Source: a virus
Virus record (IMG/VR): IMGVR_UViG_3300009187_000021
Span: 1 to 64,000 of that record
DNA: 64,000 nt
Reading direction: 5' to 3' (one strand)
The translations under genes were made by a program, and so were the position numbers. The notes beneath the pieces were generated by a model. The model worked only from the letters and a program-made list of their open reading frames with translations. It made no database searches and was not told the DNA's origin. The first letter of the stretch is position 1; every line of letters begins with the position of its first letter. This document shows, piece after piece, positions 8,556-17,180 of the stretch.

Positions 8556-10079
8556 TTAGAAGGTTATAGAACCAGAACTGGTCCAAGTGTATACACGATT
8601 CTTGTATCCTAGACCGGTTGCAAATGGGGAGAGTTGATTCCATGCGGGGGAACCTCCAGTGGACGATAAAGTTAAACTACTGGCAGAACTGTCTGCTAAG
8701 AAAGATCCAGATACATTGCCCATTAATAGAACTGTTGACGCCGATGGAACAAAAGGAGCCGTTGGAACCGTATAAGTAGTTAGCGTAGGGTCATACATAG
8801 CCACGTTAGACATTCTGATATTGCTAATGTACGCATTTTTTGCGGGATAAGAGCCTGGAGAAGTATTATATGTGGAAATATAATAATTAGTCAAACTGGT
8901 TGAAGTCGAATTAGTTGTGGTTCCCACCCGGGTGCCATTAGAAAATAATGCCACATTGACACCAGAACGAACTAAAGCAACATGATTCCATGTGTTTAAA
9001 ACAATAGATGTCGAAGTTCCGTTACGAATGCCTGGAAAATTAGAATATAAATATTGACTTGGATGAAATCCAATTTGAAAGTCGTTTAAAGCAGCACTTG
9101 CCGAAAGATAAATGTCTAAATCTCCCGATCCCGGTGCTACTGTTGGATAAACCCAAAATTCAACGGTGTAATTTCCAGTCCCAAAATTTAATGCCGATGT
9201 AGTAGGCCCAACCAAATAGGTTGAACCGTTGAAAAACATACTCCCCGACCCGCTGGTGCTGACTGTTGGGCTACCAGTGGTTGATGCTGCGGCAGCGTAG
9301 ATGTCTGGGTAACTCACGATGACAATACCGGAACCGCCGGCAGCATTACCACCACCACCACCTCCGGTATTAACTCCTCCTGCGCTGCTTTGATTCCCAC
9401 CTCCGCCTACTCCTCCAACACCGTATACAACATAAGCACCACCTGCTCTGGATCCAGAACCGCCGCCGGCATAAGTTGTTACAGTACCGGAAATAGCGGA
9501 AGCAATACCCGCTCCTCCACCGTTAAATATGTTGTCATATTGAGATGAACTGCCGCCGGTAAACCCAACGGTGCCAGCACCACCTCCACCGCCACCAGCA
9601 TATGGTTGTCCATTACTTAAATGTCCAATACCACCACTATTACCTTGTCCAGAAGTGCCTTGACCGCCTTGATTTAACCTATAAGCACCAGATATTGTTG
9701 CTCCACCTCCGCCGGAACCACCACTTATACCTGCTTGACCAGTCGTACTACTACCATTATATCCCCCGCCACCACCACCGCCTAAAGCGGTTATTGAACC
9801 AAGTACTGAGTTTTGACCAGAACCGCCAGTTGACCCGTAATCAGAAACAGCTGCTGCTGCACCACCACCACCAACGGTAACTGTGATAGAAGTGTTGACG
9901 TTGACCGGAACGGTCCCTTGCAACAAACCTCCTGCTCCGCCACCACCACCGGCAGATCCGCCACCGCCGCCACCAGCAACTACAAGGTAGTCTACTGCTG
10001 GGGTTGACATCGTACCAGTCCACGCCTTCTGTTGTAGACCTTGTAGTTGTTGTTTTAAGGTAAAAAGACCTCGTGCCAT
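8556..10079 (-). CDS. Adhesin: glycine-rich domain plus LamG-like jellyroll
   Basis: 507 residues. Residues about 28-265 are a glycine-rich domain (VDYLVVAGGGGGG to GIVIVSYPD). Residues about 270-470 match the LamG/concanavalin-like jellyroll family, with FNGSTYL, NYTVEFWVYP, WNHVALVRSG and ISNIRMSNVAMY in the usual order. The C-terminal cap is YTWTSSGSITF. LamG-like domains commonly bind glycans, so this is the best candidate here for direct carbohydrate binding. It is the only LamG-type domain I see among the glycine-rich genes of this window. Confidence 0.78.
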   Translation of the reverse strand: MARGLFTLKQQLQGLQQKAWTGTMSTPAVDYLVVAGGGGGGSAGGGGGAGGLLQGTVPVNVNTSITVTVGGGGAAAAVSDYGSTGGSGQNSVLGSITALGGGGGGGYNGSSTTGQAGISGGSGGGGATISGAYRLNQGGQGTSGQGNSGGIGHLSNGQPYAGGGGGGAGTVGFTGGSSSQYDNIFNGGGAGIASAISGTVTTYAGGGSGSRAGGAYVVYGVGGVGGGGNQSSAGGVNTGGGGGGNAAGGSGIVIVSYPDIYAAAASTTGSPTVSTSGSGSMFFNGSTYLVGPTTSALNFGTGNYTVEFWVYPTVAPGSGDLDIYLSASAALNDFQIGFHPSQYLYSNFPGIRNGTSTSIVLNTWNHVALVRSGVNVALFSNGTRVGTTTNSTSTSLTNYYISTYNTSPGSYPAKNAYISNIRMSNVAMYDPTLTTYTVPTAPFVPSASTVLLMGNVSGSFLADSSASSLTLSSTGGSPAWNQLSPFATGLGYKNRVYTWTSSGSITF

Positions 10080-10090
10080 TGTATACTACC

Positions 10091-10981
10091 TTAAAAAGTT
10101 ATTGTGCCACTGGCAGTAAATACATAAATGCGCCAGCTTCCGGTTACATAAGTTTGTGGACTACCAGTGGTTGCAACGGCTGGGGCTAGGTAACTTGGAT
10201 AGCGTATAACTACAATACCACTGCCGCCTGCTCCACCGCGCATTGATGGATTTGCAGAACCACCAGAAGCATCATAAAACCCGCCGCCTCCTCCGCCGCC
10301 TGTATTGGCAAACCCAGAATAACCTATTAATTGACCAGAAGCTACCCCACCTACTCCACCTTGCCCACCGGCATTACCACCACCGGCTACACCAAGTCCT
10401 GGTCCAGTATAACCACCGCCACCGCCACCACCGGCATATTGAGTTGGTGTTCCTGAAATAGAAGATACTAATCCTGTACCACCACTTCCGCCATTTATAG
10501 AATTTCCGTTAGTTCCAGCAGAGCCAGCACCTCCGCCCCCACCACAACCATTAGAACCTGATACTCCCGCTGTCCCGCCAGAAAACCCCTGTCCGGCCCT
10601 CCCCGTTCCACCAGAACCACCTTGAACTGCACCGCCACCAGAACCACCATTTGTCCCGGGATTGCTTGAGTTAAAACTTCCACCCCCACCGCCCCCAACT
10701 GAGGTAATAACGCCAAACACGGAATTTGCGCCACTACCGCCTGGGCTAGAATCTGAAGTAGAACCGGCCCCACCAGACCCAACCGTAACAGTGATTTGAG
10801 AACCTGGTGTAATTGCATATCCTGTGGCAGTTAATAAACCGCCAGCACCTCCACCACCACCAAATCCGTATCCACCACCACCCCCACCCGCAACAACAAG
10901 ATATTCGACAGTGGTGACTGGACCGTTTAGTCCTGTGACACTTCCATTAGAAAGATAAGAACCATTATATCTAAGAGACAT
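10091..10981 (-). CDS. Glycine-rich adhesin
   Basis: I choose the ATG at 10979-10981 (MSLRYNGSYLSNG), which lies one base after the TGA of the preceding gene. The longer frame to 11017 would overlap that gene by 35 bases and has no clear ribosome site. The protein has 296 residues: VEYLVVAGGGGGG, GGG-rich loops, a YAGGGGGGG segment, SGIVVIRYP and the cap WRIYVFTASGTITF. Domain and cap match the neighbours at 7673, 8556 and 5464. Probable host-binding protein, translationally coupled to the upstream gene. Confidence 0.72.
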   Translation of the reverse strand: MSLRYNGSYLSNGSVTGLNGPVTTVEYLVVAGGGGGGYGFGGGGGAGGLLTATGYAITPGSQITVTVGSGGAGSTSDSSPGGSGANSVFGVITSVGGGGGGSFNSSNPGTNGGSGGGAVQGGSGGTGRAGQGFSGGTAGVSGSNGCGGGGGAGSAGTNGNSINGGSGGTGLVSSISGTPTQYAGGGGGGGYTGPGLGVAGGGNAGGQGGVGGVASGQLIGYSGFANTGGGGGGGFYDASGGSANPSMRGGAGGSGIVVIRYPSYLAPAVATTGSPQTYVTGSWRIYVFTASGTITF

Positions 10982-10982
10982 G

Positions 10983-11354
10983 TCAGGTAATTGCTTCGTA
11001 GGTGGCAGTATATTCAATTGCAGAACCAGTGCCAGATGTGACTACAACGCTCTGATTTTCATTGACATAGAATGAAGTAGTCTTATCGACAACAATAAGT
11101 GCAGCATTTGCAGGTACTGAAATCTGATAACAGATTCGATATGCTGTACCACCACCAGCAGTTGCAGAGTTAATACTGACTGTTGTAGTTGCAGGACTGC
11201 CAGTCACGTTAGTTGCAACGATACTATCAATCTTGTTGACAGTATTAGAAGCAGGAGTTAATGAAGTCCAAGTAGTTGCAGCTGTATTAGCTGGAATTAG
11301 ATATACAGTATTGCCGTATATCGATGTTACGTTTACGATATTAGGATTTGCCAT
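10983..11354 (-). CDS. Small virion-region beta protein, paralogue of 13447-13800
   Basis: 123 residues of beta-rich sequence. It aligns in layout with the 117-residue protein at 13447-13800. Both have NVxGxTxxL near the start, then a conserved Y/F-x-x-x-Q-I-x-V-P-A segment, a T-x-F/S-F-Y segment and an acidic or polar end before CSYE/TYEA. Similar small proteins occur beside fibre genes in T4-like phages of aquatic bacteria, but I know no assigned function. It may be a small cap or a fibre-attachment protein. The next gene begins one base after its stop. Confidence 0.65.
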   Translation of the reverse strand: MANPNIVNVTSIYGNTVYLIPANTAATTWTSLTPASNTVNKIDSIVATNVTGSPATTTVSINSATAGGGTAYRICYQISVPANAALIVVDKTTSFYVNENQSVVVTSGTGSAIEYTATYEAIT

Positions 11355-11363
11355 TTTTTCCTC

Positions 11364-11759
11364 TTAGAATCCAAAAATCAATGCCATGGCAATACTTTTG
11401 CCTGTTGAGATGCCCGATACTCCGTTTGCACCATTCGTGCCGTTTGTACCGGCTTGTGCAAGAACTGTCCAGTATGTATTCGCCGTTGCTGGATTTTGAT
11501 TTGATCCTGCTAGTATTGATATATAGCTAGATCCAGAATATGTTACCATATCATTTACAACATATGATGTTGAATTTGACCATGCACCTTTAGGTGTAAA
11601 TCCTAATGAATATGATAGATTGTTCCATGCAGTATTACCAGTACCAACTTTGAATCGATTCGTGTCAGTTTCTACACCAACTTCACCTATAGCCAGAAGT
11701 GTATTGGCAGAAGTCCATTGTGAATATGTACCATTTCTGAGTTGAATTTGTTGTGCCAT
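11364..11759 (-). CDS. Short fibre protein: Mtd-like N-terminus, CBM-like middle, collagen-like end
   Basis: 131 residues. Residues 1-50 (QIQLRNGTYSQWTSANTLLA, then IGEVGVETDTNRFKVGTG) match the N-terminal domain of the major-tropism-determinant type found on many phage receptor-binding proteins. Residues about 56-100 (GAWSNSTSYVVNDMVTYSG to YWTVLA) resemble small chitin/carbohydrate-binding modules. A GTNGTNGANG collagen-like stretch follows, and the end is SIAMALIFGF. Its ATG overlaps the stop of the 58-residue gene upstream (TAATG), so the two are probably translationally coupled. Role: short fibre or adaptor; the call rests on motifs. Confidence 0.72.
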   Translation of the reverse strand: MAQQIQLRNGTYSQWTSANTLLAIGEVGVETDTNRFKVGTGNTAWNNLSYSLGFTPKGAWSNSTSYVVNDMVTYSGSSYISILAGSNQNPATANTYWTVLAQAGTNGTNGANGVSGISTGKSIAMALIFGF

Positions 11760-11935
11760 TATGGCGATCCCCCGTTGACTGTTGTTGTTCCGCCATAATT
11801 CGTTGTTGGTGTTCCACCATCTATGTTGGCAGAAACGACTGATCTAACCCAACCATATCCATCATACACCCAGACTTCACCATTGATTGTGGTTGTTGTT
11901 CCTGCCGTTGGATTATTTGGAAAGTTTTGTGCCAT
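11759..11935 (-). CDS. Very small virion-region protein (58 residues)
   Basis: A complete short gene with ATG at 11933-11935 and TAA at 11759-11761. The protein begins MAQNFPNNPTAGTTTT, has EVWVYDGYGWVR in the middle and ends TTVNGGSP. The WVYDGxxWVR core recurs in small modules on phage tail-fibre proteins that read 'name, value, expression' style repeats. The TAATG overlap with the next gene, and its filling of an otherwise empty gap of about 180 bases, support it as real. Function unknown; an adaptor for fibre attachment is possible. Confidence 0.7.
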   Translation of the reverse strand: MAQNFPNNPTAGTTTTINGEVWVYDGYGWVRSVVSANIDGGTPTTNYGGTTTVNGGSP

Positions 11936-11941
11936 TTTAGT

Positions 11942-13447
11942 TTACCAAGAAATTGTACCTGTGCCACTGTAGAATCTATACACTCTATAACCAGATCTAG
12001 AAGGTTGATCATATGATAGACCACCAGAAATTGAAGTAGGTGCTGTATATTGATTTGAATATGCGATAATCACTACACCAGAAGAACCGTATCCTCCGGC
12101 ACCACCATTATATCCACCAGCGCCTCCACCACCACCACCCGTGTTAGAGTAAGGCGCATTATAACCTCCACCATTTGTGCCACCTGAACCACCTATTCCT
12201 GATCCACCACTACCTACTGTTCCTAACTCATTTCCGCCTCCGCCACCACCAGCATATGATGTTGATGTACCAGTTATAGAACTAGAAACGCCTGCACCAC
12301 CTGCACCACCACTGTAATTACCGCCTGCGCCACCTGCGCCACCACCACCAGCAGCACCATATGGCGGACTACCTCCAGGTTGGCCATGCCAACCGCCAGT
12401 ACCTCCTGAATTTCCCCCACCATAACTTCCGCCACCAGAACCAGGTGAACCATCACCCCATCCACCGCCGCCACCTGAACCACCTGCAGTTCCATTTTCA
12501 CCAGCACCGTGAGTGCCAGTTCCTCCAGTACCACCACCATATGCATAAATTGCTGCAAATTGACTTGGTGATCCACTACCATTATTTGAACCACCACCAC
12601 CCACTGTCACTGTATAACTAGTAGATGCAGATATTCCTATTGTTGAATTGTAGTAACCACCAGCACCACCGCCACCAGATGATCCAATTGCTGTACCACA
12701 ATCTCTGCCACCACCTCCACCAGCAAGAACTAGATATTCAACTGATGACGGTGTTGTTGCTGGTGTTGTTATCTGATTACTTGCAGAACTTGCAGCACCT
12801 TGACCAACAGCATTTGTTGCTCTTACCGTGAACGTATAATTTGTTATTGGACTAAGACCTGAAACAGTAATTGTACCAGATCCTGCTTGAGATAATGTTC
12901 CTGTTATATTACCAGGTGAAGATGTTGCCGTATAAGATGTTATCGCAGTACCACCATTACTTGCTGGTGCAGTAAATGTGACGGTGGCTGAGAATGGTCC
13001 TGTGGCAGTAGCTGTACCAATCGTTGGCGCGCCAGGTAATGCCCATGTTGTTATACTGCCAGATGCAGAAGAACTTAAACTATTACCTGATGCATTTGTT
13101 GCATACACTGTGAATGTATAACTCGTTCCTGTCGTTAGTCCAGTGACTGTGATTGTACCAGAACCTGATTGGCTTAGTGTTGCGGTTACTCCACCTGGAG
13201 ATGATACGGCAGTATAAGATGTGATTGTACTACCACCACCATAAGATGGTGCAGTAAATGCAACAGTTGCAGTTGTCGAACCAGTAGTTGTTGCTGCACC
13301 AATCGTTGGTGCATCTGGTTTATTAGATGGCCAAACATTAGCACCTTGAGCAATTTGGGCTTCTTGTACTGACCAAATCCCAGAACCACCAGTCGAAGTG
13401 GTGGTTACTTTTCTCGGTCCAATAATGCCGCCATTGCCTTTACGCAT
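11942..13447 (-). CDS. Adhesin: two Fn3 domains plus glycine-rich domain
   Basis: 501 residues. N-terminal segment MRKGNGGIIGPRKV, then GIWSVQEAQIAQGANVWP, then two Fn3-type domains at about residues 45-138 and 139-230 (APTIGxATxTG... SYTFTVYATN). A glycine-rich domain follows from VEYLVLAGGGGG to SGVVIIAYSN, and the cap is YRVYRFYSGTGTISW. Its ATG overlaps the stop of the preceding small gene (TAATG). Fn3 repeats probably act as a stalk that presents the glycine-rich tip. The C-terminal about 40 residues are nearly the same as in the genes at 14838 and 17181, pointing to shared ancestry or exchange. Confidence 0.76.
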   Translation of the reverse strand: MRKGNGGIIGPRKVTTTSTGGSGIWSVQEAQIAQGANVWPSNKPDAPTIGAATTTGSTTATVAFTAPSYGGGSTITSYTAVSSPGGVTATLSQSGSGTITVTGLTTGTSYTFTVYATNASGNSLSSSASGSITTWALPGAPTIGTATATGPFSATVTFTAPASNGGTAITSYTATSSPGNITGTLSQAGSGTITVSGLSPITNYTFTVRATNAVGQGAASSASNQITTPATTPSSVEYLVLAGGGGGRDCGTAIGSSGGGGAGGYYNSTIGISASTSYTVTVGGGGSNNGSGSPSQFAAIYAYGGGTGGTGTHGAGENGTAGGSGGGGGWGDGSPGSGGGSYGGGNSGGTGGWHGQPGGSPPYGAAGGGGAGGAGGNYSGGAGGAGVSSSITGTSTSYAGGGGGGNELGTVGSGGSGIGGSGGTNGGGYNAPYSNTGGGGGGAGGYNGGAGGYGSSGVVIIAYSNQYTAPTSISGGLSYDQPSRSGYRVYRFYSGTGTISW

Positions 13448-13800
13448 TAACTAATATCCTCATATGAACATATTGCTTCTAATTTATTGTTAGCACTAGC
13501 AGTAAGTCTGAGTGCATCACCCTCTTCAAGATAAAATGATTTAGAGACAACATCTAATGTTGATGCAGCAGGAACTATAATCTGAGAACCTAATCGATAC
13601 GCAGTCGCACTTCTATAAAGATCCATTGTTAATGTGTAGTTATTTGCACCATCGACATTACTAATATATAAGGCATTTACTTTAAGAACTTTATTACTAC
13701 CACCAGCGCAAGATGCGATTGCAGTTGCTGAAGTAGTCACTAATTGTACTGCTGTTTTTCCATTTACATTCGTGGATACTAATACATTTGGTGCTGTCAT
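13447..13800 (-). CDS. Small virion-region beta protein, paralogue of 10983-11354
   Basis: 117 residues, beginning MTAPNVLVSTNVNGKTAVQL and ending CSYEDIS. Shares length, position next to an Fn3/glycine-rich gene and the QIxVPA core with the protein at 10983-11354. Cysteines at SCAGG and ICSYE are not paired into any motif I know. Translation is probably coupled to the next gene through a TAATG overlap. Function unknown; its repeated association with adhesin genes suggests a structural partner or chaperone. Confidence 0.65.
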   Translation of the reverse strand: MTAPNVLVSTNVNGKTAVQLVTTSATAIASCAGGSNKVLKVNALYISNVDGANNYTLTMDLYRSATAYRLGSQIIVPAASTLDVVSKSFYLEEGDALRLTASANNKLEAICSYEDIS

Positions 13801-13803
13801 TTT

Positions 13804-14400
13804 TTAAGAACCCCCGAATAAAATTGACATCGTATACGCTTGACTTGCAGTGAATGATGTTACATTAGCCCAAGATGCTGAACTGCCATTAGTAGTTAAA
13901 TACTTACCAGAATTACCAGTTTGAGTTGGCAATGCTGACACATTAGCCCATGATGCAGTAGTACCATCTGTCGTTAAGTATTTACCAGAATTACTTGTCT
14001 GTGATGGTAGTGCAGAAACATTAGCCCATGATGCAGAAGTACCATCTGTCGTTAAGTATTTACCAGAATTAGCAGTTTGCGTTGGTAATGTAGTTACATT
14101 AGCCCAAGTAAGATCTGAACCATTCGTCGTTAAATACTTACCAGAGTTGTTTGTTTGAACTGGAATAGAACCAGAACCACTAACTATCGATCCAGCAGAA
14201 ACCCACTGAGAACTATCGCCATCAGTATAATACACATATGTATTTAGATTATTACTGTTTAACCATAGACTTCCATTCTTAGCGCCAGCAGGTGCAGTAT
14301 CACTAACTGTTAGACTACCAGATACTGATGATCCATCAGCGAGAAAGAAACTATTCGCTGTTATCGATCCAGTAAGAGCTAGTGAATTTCTTAATGCCAT
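13804..14400 (-). CDS. Short fibre with four NSGKYLTT repeats
   Basis: 198 residues. The N-terminal part has SLTVSDTAPAGAKNGSLWLN and YVYYTDGDSSQWVSAGS, a tail-tip module often found in phage fibres. Residues about 85-180 hold four copies of a 25-residue repeat (LPTQTxNSGKYLTTDGTxASWANV), the same unit seen three times in the gene at 993-2549. The end SQAYTMSILFGGS resembles the SIAMALIFGF end of the protein at 11364-11759. Probable short tail fibre or fibre adaptor. The DNA copies of the repeat are similar enough to recombine. Confidence 0.72.
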   Translation of the reverse strand: MALRNSLALTGSITANSFFLADGSSVSGSLTVSDTAPAGAKNGSLWLNSNNLNTYVYYTDGDSSQWVSAGSIVSGSGSIPVQTNNSGKYLTTNGSDLTWANVTTLPTQTANSGKYLTTDGTSASWANVSALPSQTSNSGKYLTTDGTTASWANVSALPTQTGNSGKYLTTNGSSASWANVTSFTASQAYTMSILFGGS

Positions 14401-14403
14401 TTT

Positions 14404-14805
14404 TTATTCTGTTGGTGGTGTTGGTGTTGGAATTACAAACTCTTCCCAATTGAGTAAGTCTTCATTCCAAATATAGAACTTGCCATCATCTGGTCGTGCA
14501 ACTGGTGCTTCCCATTGACATGTAGATTCTACTAGTGTCCAAGATGGATATGGTTTCGGTGGAATAAATGCATCTCGTGCTTCATCCCATGTGAATCCAA
14601 TACCAGCATAATTCTTTCTAAAAGGAGTACCACCGTTCCGATGTTCACCTCCAATCGTATTGTATGATGTTCTCCGACAAATCATACCTTCACGAAACTG
14701 TGCATAATGGACTTCCCAATCTGGTTCAGTCTTATCTGTTTCGTCCTTGCCTGTAATTACTTCAGTTACAATATTTTGATCATTAATAAAAGCATAATGT
14801 CCCAT
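14404..14805 (-). CDS. Small conserved virion-region protein, paralogue of 7263-7658
   Basis: 133 residues (MGHYAFINDQNIVTEVITG to the Pro/Thr-rich end). It carries the same signature as its paralogue: TPFRKNYAGIGFTWDEARD, then AFIPPKPYPSW, then a Trp-containing end. This copy has a perfect upstream arrangement: a TATAAATA late box 24 bases before the ATG and a strong AAGGAGGT ribosome site about 6 bases before it. That suggests it is well expressed late in infection. Function unknown; placed among fibre genes. Confidence 0.74.
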   Translation of the reverse strand: MGHYAFINDQNIVTEVITGKDETDKTEPDWEVHYAQFREGMICRRTSYNTIGGEHRNGGTPFRKNYAGIGFTWDEARDAFIPPKPYPSWTLVESTCQWEAPVARPDDGKFYIWNEDLLNWEEFVIPTPTPPTE

Positions 14806-14828
14806 TTAAAACCTCCTTGATAATAATG

Positions 14829-14836
14829 TATTTATA
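14829..14836 (-). promoter_or_regulatory. Perfect T4-type late promoter box
   Basis: Reverse strand reads TATAAATA, an exact match to the T4 late consensus. It lies 24 bases upstream of the ATG at 14805, with AAGGAGGT between the box and the start. The box begins two bases after the stop codon of the adhesin gene upstream (the junction reads TAAGTATAAATA), an arrangement also seen at 17172 and 50819. Confidence 0.75.
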
Positions 14837-14837
14837 C

Positions 14838-17147
14838 TTACCAACTAATCGTTCCTGTACCACCAGTAAAGCGATATACTCTATAACCGGATCTTGTTGG
14901 TTGATCGTATGATAGTCCACCAGATATTGATGATAGTGCATTAAATGTATTTGGATAAGCGATAATTACTACACCAGATCCGCCAGAAGCACCTGCTCCA
15001 TTACTTCCAATATATGCTCCACCACCACCTCCTCCACCTAGATTAGGAGTTCCGGCTGACACATTAGAATTACTTTGACTACCACCTCCGCCTTGACCGC
15101 CTCCTCCAGTACCGCCTGCACCACCATTGGTGATGCCACCTGGACCGCCGCCGTCCGCTGATCCACCGCCTCCTCCACCGCCTGCATATGTTACTGATGA
15201 TCCTGTAATAGAACTAGGTGAACCATTTCCACCAACACCATATGAATTATAAGGTCCTGCTGCTCCTGCTCCGCCTCCGCCGCCACCGTTGTATGATACT
15301 GATCCAGCATCTTGTCCAGGTGTAGAAGCACCGTTATTTCCTTGACCGCCGGTACCACTACCACCACTACTATTAAATCTTCCTGATCCACCACCTCCAG
15401 ATCCACCTGCTCCACCAGCACTTGTATCACCGTATGCTCCATAACCACCACCAGTTGATGTTATCGATGCAAATATCGAACTACTACCTTGAGTACCTCT
15501 GTCTGCTCCACCAGTTCCAGGACCAGTGAAACTTGCTCCACCTGCGCCGCCGCCGCCAACTGTAACTGTATAATTAGTACTCGCTGAAACCGATAAAGTA
15601 GAAGTCAACATACCACCAGCACCACCGCCTCCACCGAATCTGGAACCACCACCGCCTCCACCAGCAACCACTAGATATTCAACTGATGATGGTGTTGCTG
15701 CAGCTGTCGTTATTTGATTGGAAGCAGCACTTGATGAACTATTACCAGCAGCATTAGTGGCGTATACTGTGAATGTATAACTTGTATTTTGAGTCAGTCC
15801 AGAAATAGAAATTGTACCAGAACCTGCTTGCGTCAACGTGCCTGTTATACCACCAGGAGATGACACGGCAGTATAAGAAGTGATTGGTGAGTTACCATTC
15901 GAAGCGGGTGCCGTGAACGTCACGGTTGCTGTACTGGTGCCAGTCTGTGTCGCGGTGCCAATAGTTGGGGCACCAGCAACTGATTTTGCATACCACAATA
16001 AAGTTCTCGTTGCAGTTCTATTCGTTGTCGCAGATGTTGCAGTAATTAAAGATGTTGTGTTTGCAACCGTATTGGGTGTACCAGTGATGTTACTTCCAGA
16101 AATACTTAATCCACCAGGTAATGTATTTGCACTATATGTTATAGATTTACCTGCGGCACTTGACGCACTTAATGCTTGAGTAACAGAACCACCAACTGTG
16201 ATGTTATACAGAGTTTCGTTTGCAGGCGAAGACCATGTAACAACATCTGGATTAATTTGAAAATTAATATTTCTAGTTGCAGTTTTATTGGTTGTATTTG
16301 ATGTTGCCGTAATTAATGAGTTGTTTGTTCCAACAACAGAAGGTGTTCCAGATATAGTGTTACCACTTATACTTACACCAGTTGGCAATGTGTTTGCCGT
16401 ATATGCGACTGAGCGACCAGTTGCGCTTGTTGCATTCAATGCTTGACTTATTGATCCGTACTCATATGCAGTTACAGTAGTTCCGTCTGCGGGCGAAGAC
16501 CATGTAACAACATCTGGATTAACAGTAATCGAAAAGTTTCTAAGTGTTCCCTGATTCTCTTGATCTTTTGCTTCAATAACAAAGTTATATGCTGTCTGTG
16601 AACCAATTGCACCAGTATTGCCAGATATGACACCTGTGTTTGCATTTAATGTTGCACCCGGAGGTAATGATCCAGAGTTTACAAGATAATATACAGTTGA
16701 GTTTGATGATGCAGATAATGTTGTTACATTACCGGTAAAACTTGTCAATTCATATGTTGTAGATATTGAACCCGATGCAGTTGACCAAGTAGGAACACCA
16801 GAATAATTTATACCAGGAATGTATGTTGCAGATCCAGATCCATCTGTGTTGTATAGGTATATAATATATGAACCCGCTGCCTTAGCAGGAGATGTAAATG
16901 TTAATTGAGTTGGTGAAACATATGTAACAACACTTGCTTGTGTTCTATCAACATACACGGTAGTGTTGGATGTAAATCCAGAACCATTTATTGTAATTAC
17001 ATCTCCACCGCCAGTGTTCGCGGCAGTGTCATCACCAACATATCCAATAGATGTTACCTTTAAGGTCAGAAAAGAAACATCTGAAGAAAACTTTGCTGCG
17101 GTAACTGCATTATTAGCAATTGACTTTTCTTTAATCTTACTTACCAT
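14838..17147 (-). CDS. Large adhesin: IPT/TIG, three putative-Ig, Fn3, glycine-rich
   Basis: 769 residues. An N-terminal segment (IANNAVTAAKFSSDV) typical of fibre adaptors leads to an IPT/TIG domain (about 25-115, GDVITINGSGFTSNTTVYVD). Three putative-Ig repeats follow (about 117-385, each with VTWSSPA... LPTGVSISGNTISGTP), then one Fn3 domain (about 390-480), a glycine-rich domain (VEYLVVAGGGGGG to SGVVIIAYP) and the cap YRVYRFTGGTGTISW. The first about 480 residues closely parallel the 938-residue protein at 17181, so the two genes are duplicates that differ in the number of Fn3 domains. Probable long receptor-binding fibre. Confidence 0.78.
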   Translation of the reverse strand: MVSKIKEKSIANNAVTAAKFSSDVSFLTLKVTSIGYVGDDTAANTGGGDVITINGSGFTSNTTVYVDRTQASVVTYVSPTQLTFTSPAKAAGSYIIYLYNTDGSGSATYIPGINYSGVPTWSTASGSISTTYELTSFTGNVTTLSASSNSTVYYLVNSGSLPPGATLNANTGVISGNTGAIGSQTAYNFVIEAKDQENQGTLRNFSITVNPDVVTWSSPADGTTVTAYEYGSISQALNATSATGRSVAYTANTLPTGVSISGNTISGTPSVVGTNNSLITATSNTTNKTATRNINFQINPDVVTWSSPANETLYNITVGGSVTQALSASSAAGKSITYSANTLPGGLSISGSNITGTPNTVANTTSLITATSATTNRTATRTLLWYAKSVAGAPTIGTATQTGTSTATVTFTAPASNGNSPITSYTAVSSPGGITGTLTQAGSGTISISGLTQNTSYTFTVYATNAAGNSSSSAASNQITTAAATPSSVEYLVVAGGGGGGSRFGGGGGAGGMLTSTLSVSASTNYTVTVGGGGAGGASFTGPGTGGADRGTQGSSSIFASITSTGGGYGAYGDTSAGGAGGSGGGGSGRFNSSGGSGTGGQGNNGASTPGQDAGSVSYNGGGGGGAGAAGPYNSYGVGGNGSPSSITGSSVTYAGGGGGGGSADGGGPGGITNGGAGGTGGGGQGGGGSQSNSNVSAGTPNLGGGGGGGAYIGSNGAGASGGSGVVIIAYPNTFNALSSISGGLSYDQPTRSGYRVYRFTGGTGTISW

Positions 17148-17171
17148 AGTGAATAGTCGCCTTTTTGTACA

Positions 17172-17179
17172 TATTTATA
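17172..17179 (-). promoter_or_regulatory. Perfect T4-type late promoter box
   Basis: Reverse strand reads TATAAATA, 25 bases upstream of the ATG at 17147. It follows directly the TAAG that ends the adhesin gene at 17181, the same junction as at 14829 and 50819. It would drive the 769-residue adhesin gene. Confidence 0.72.
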
Positions 17180-17180
17180 C

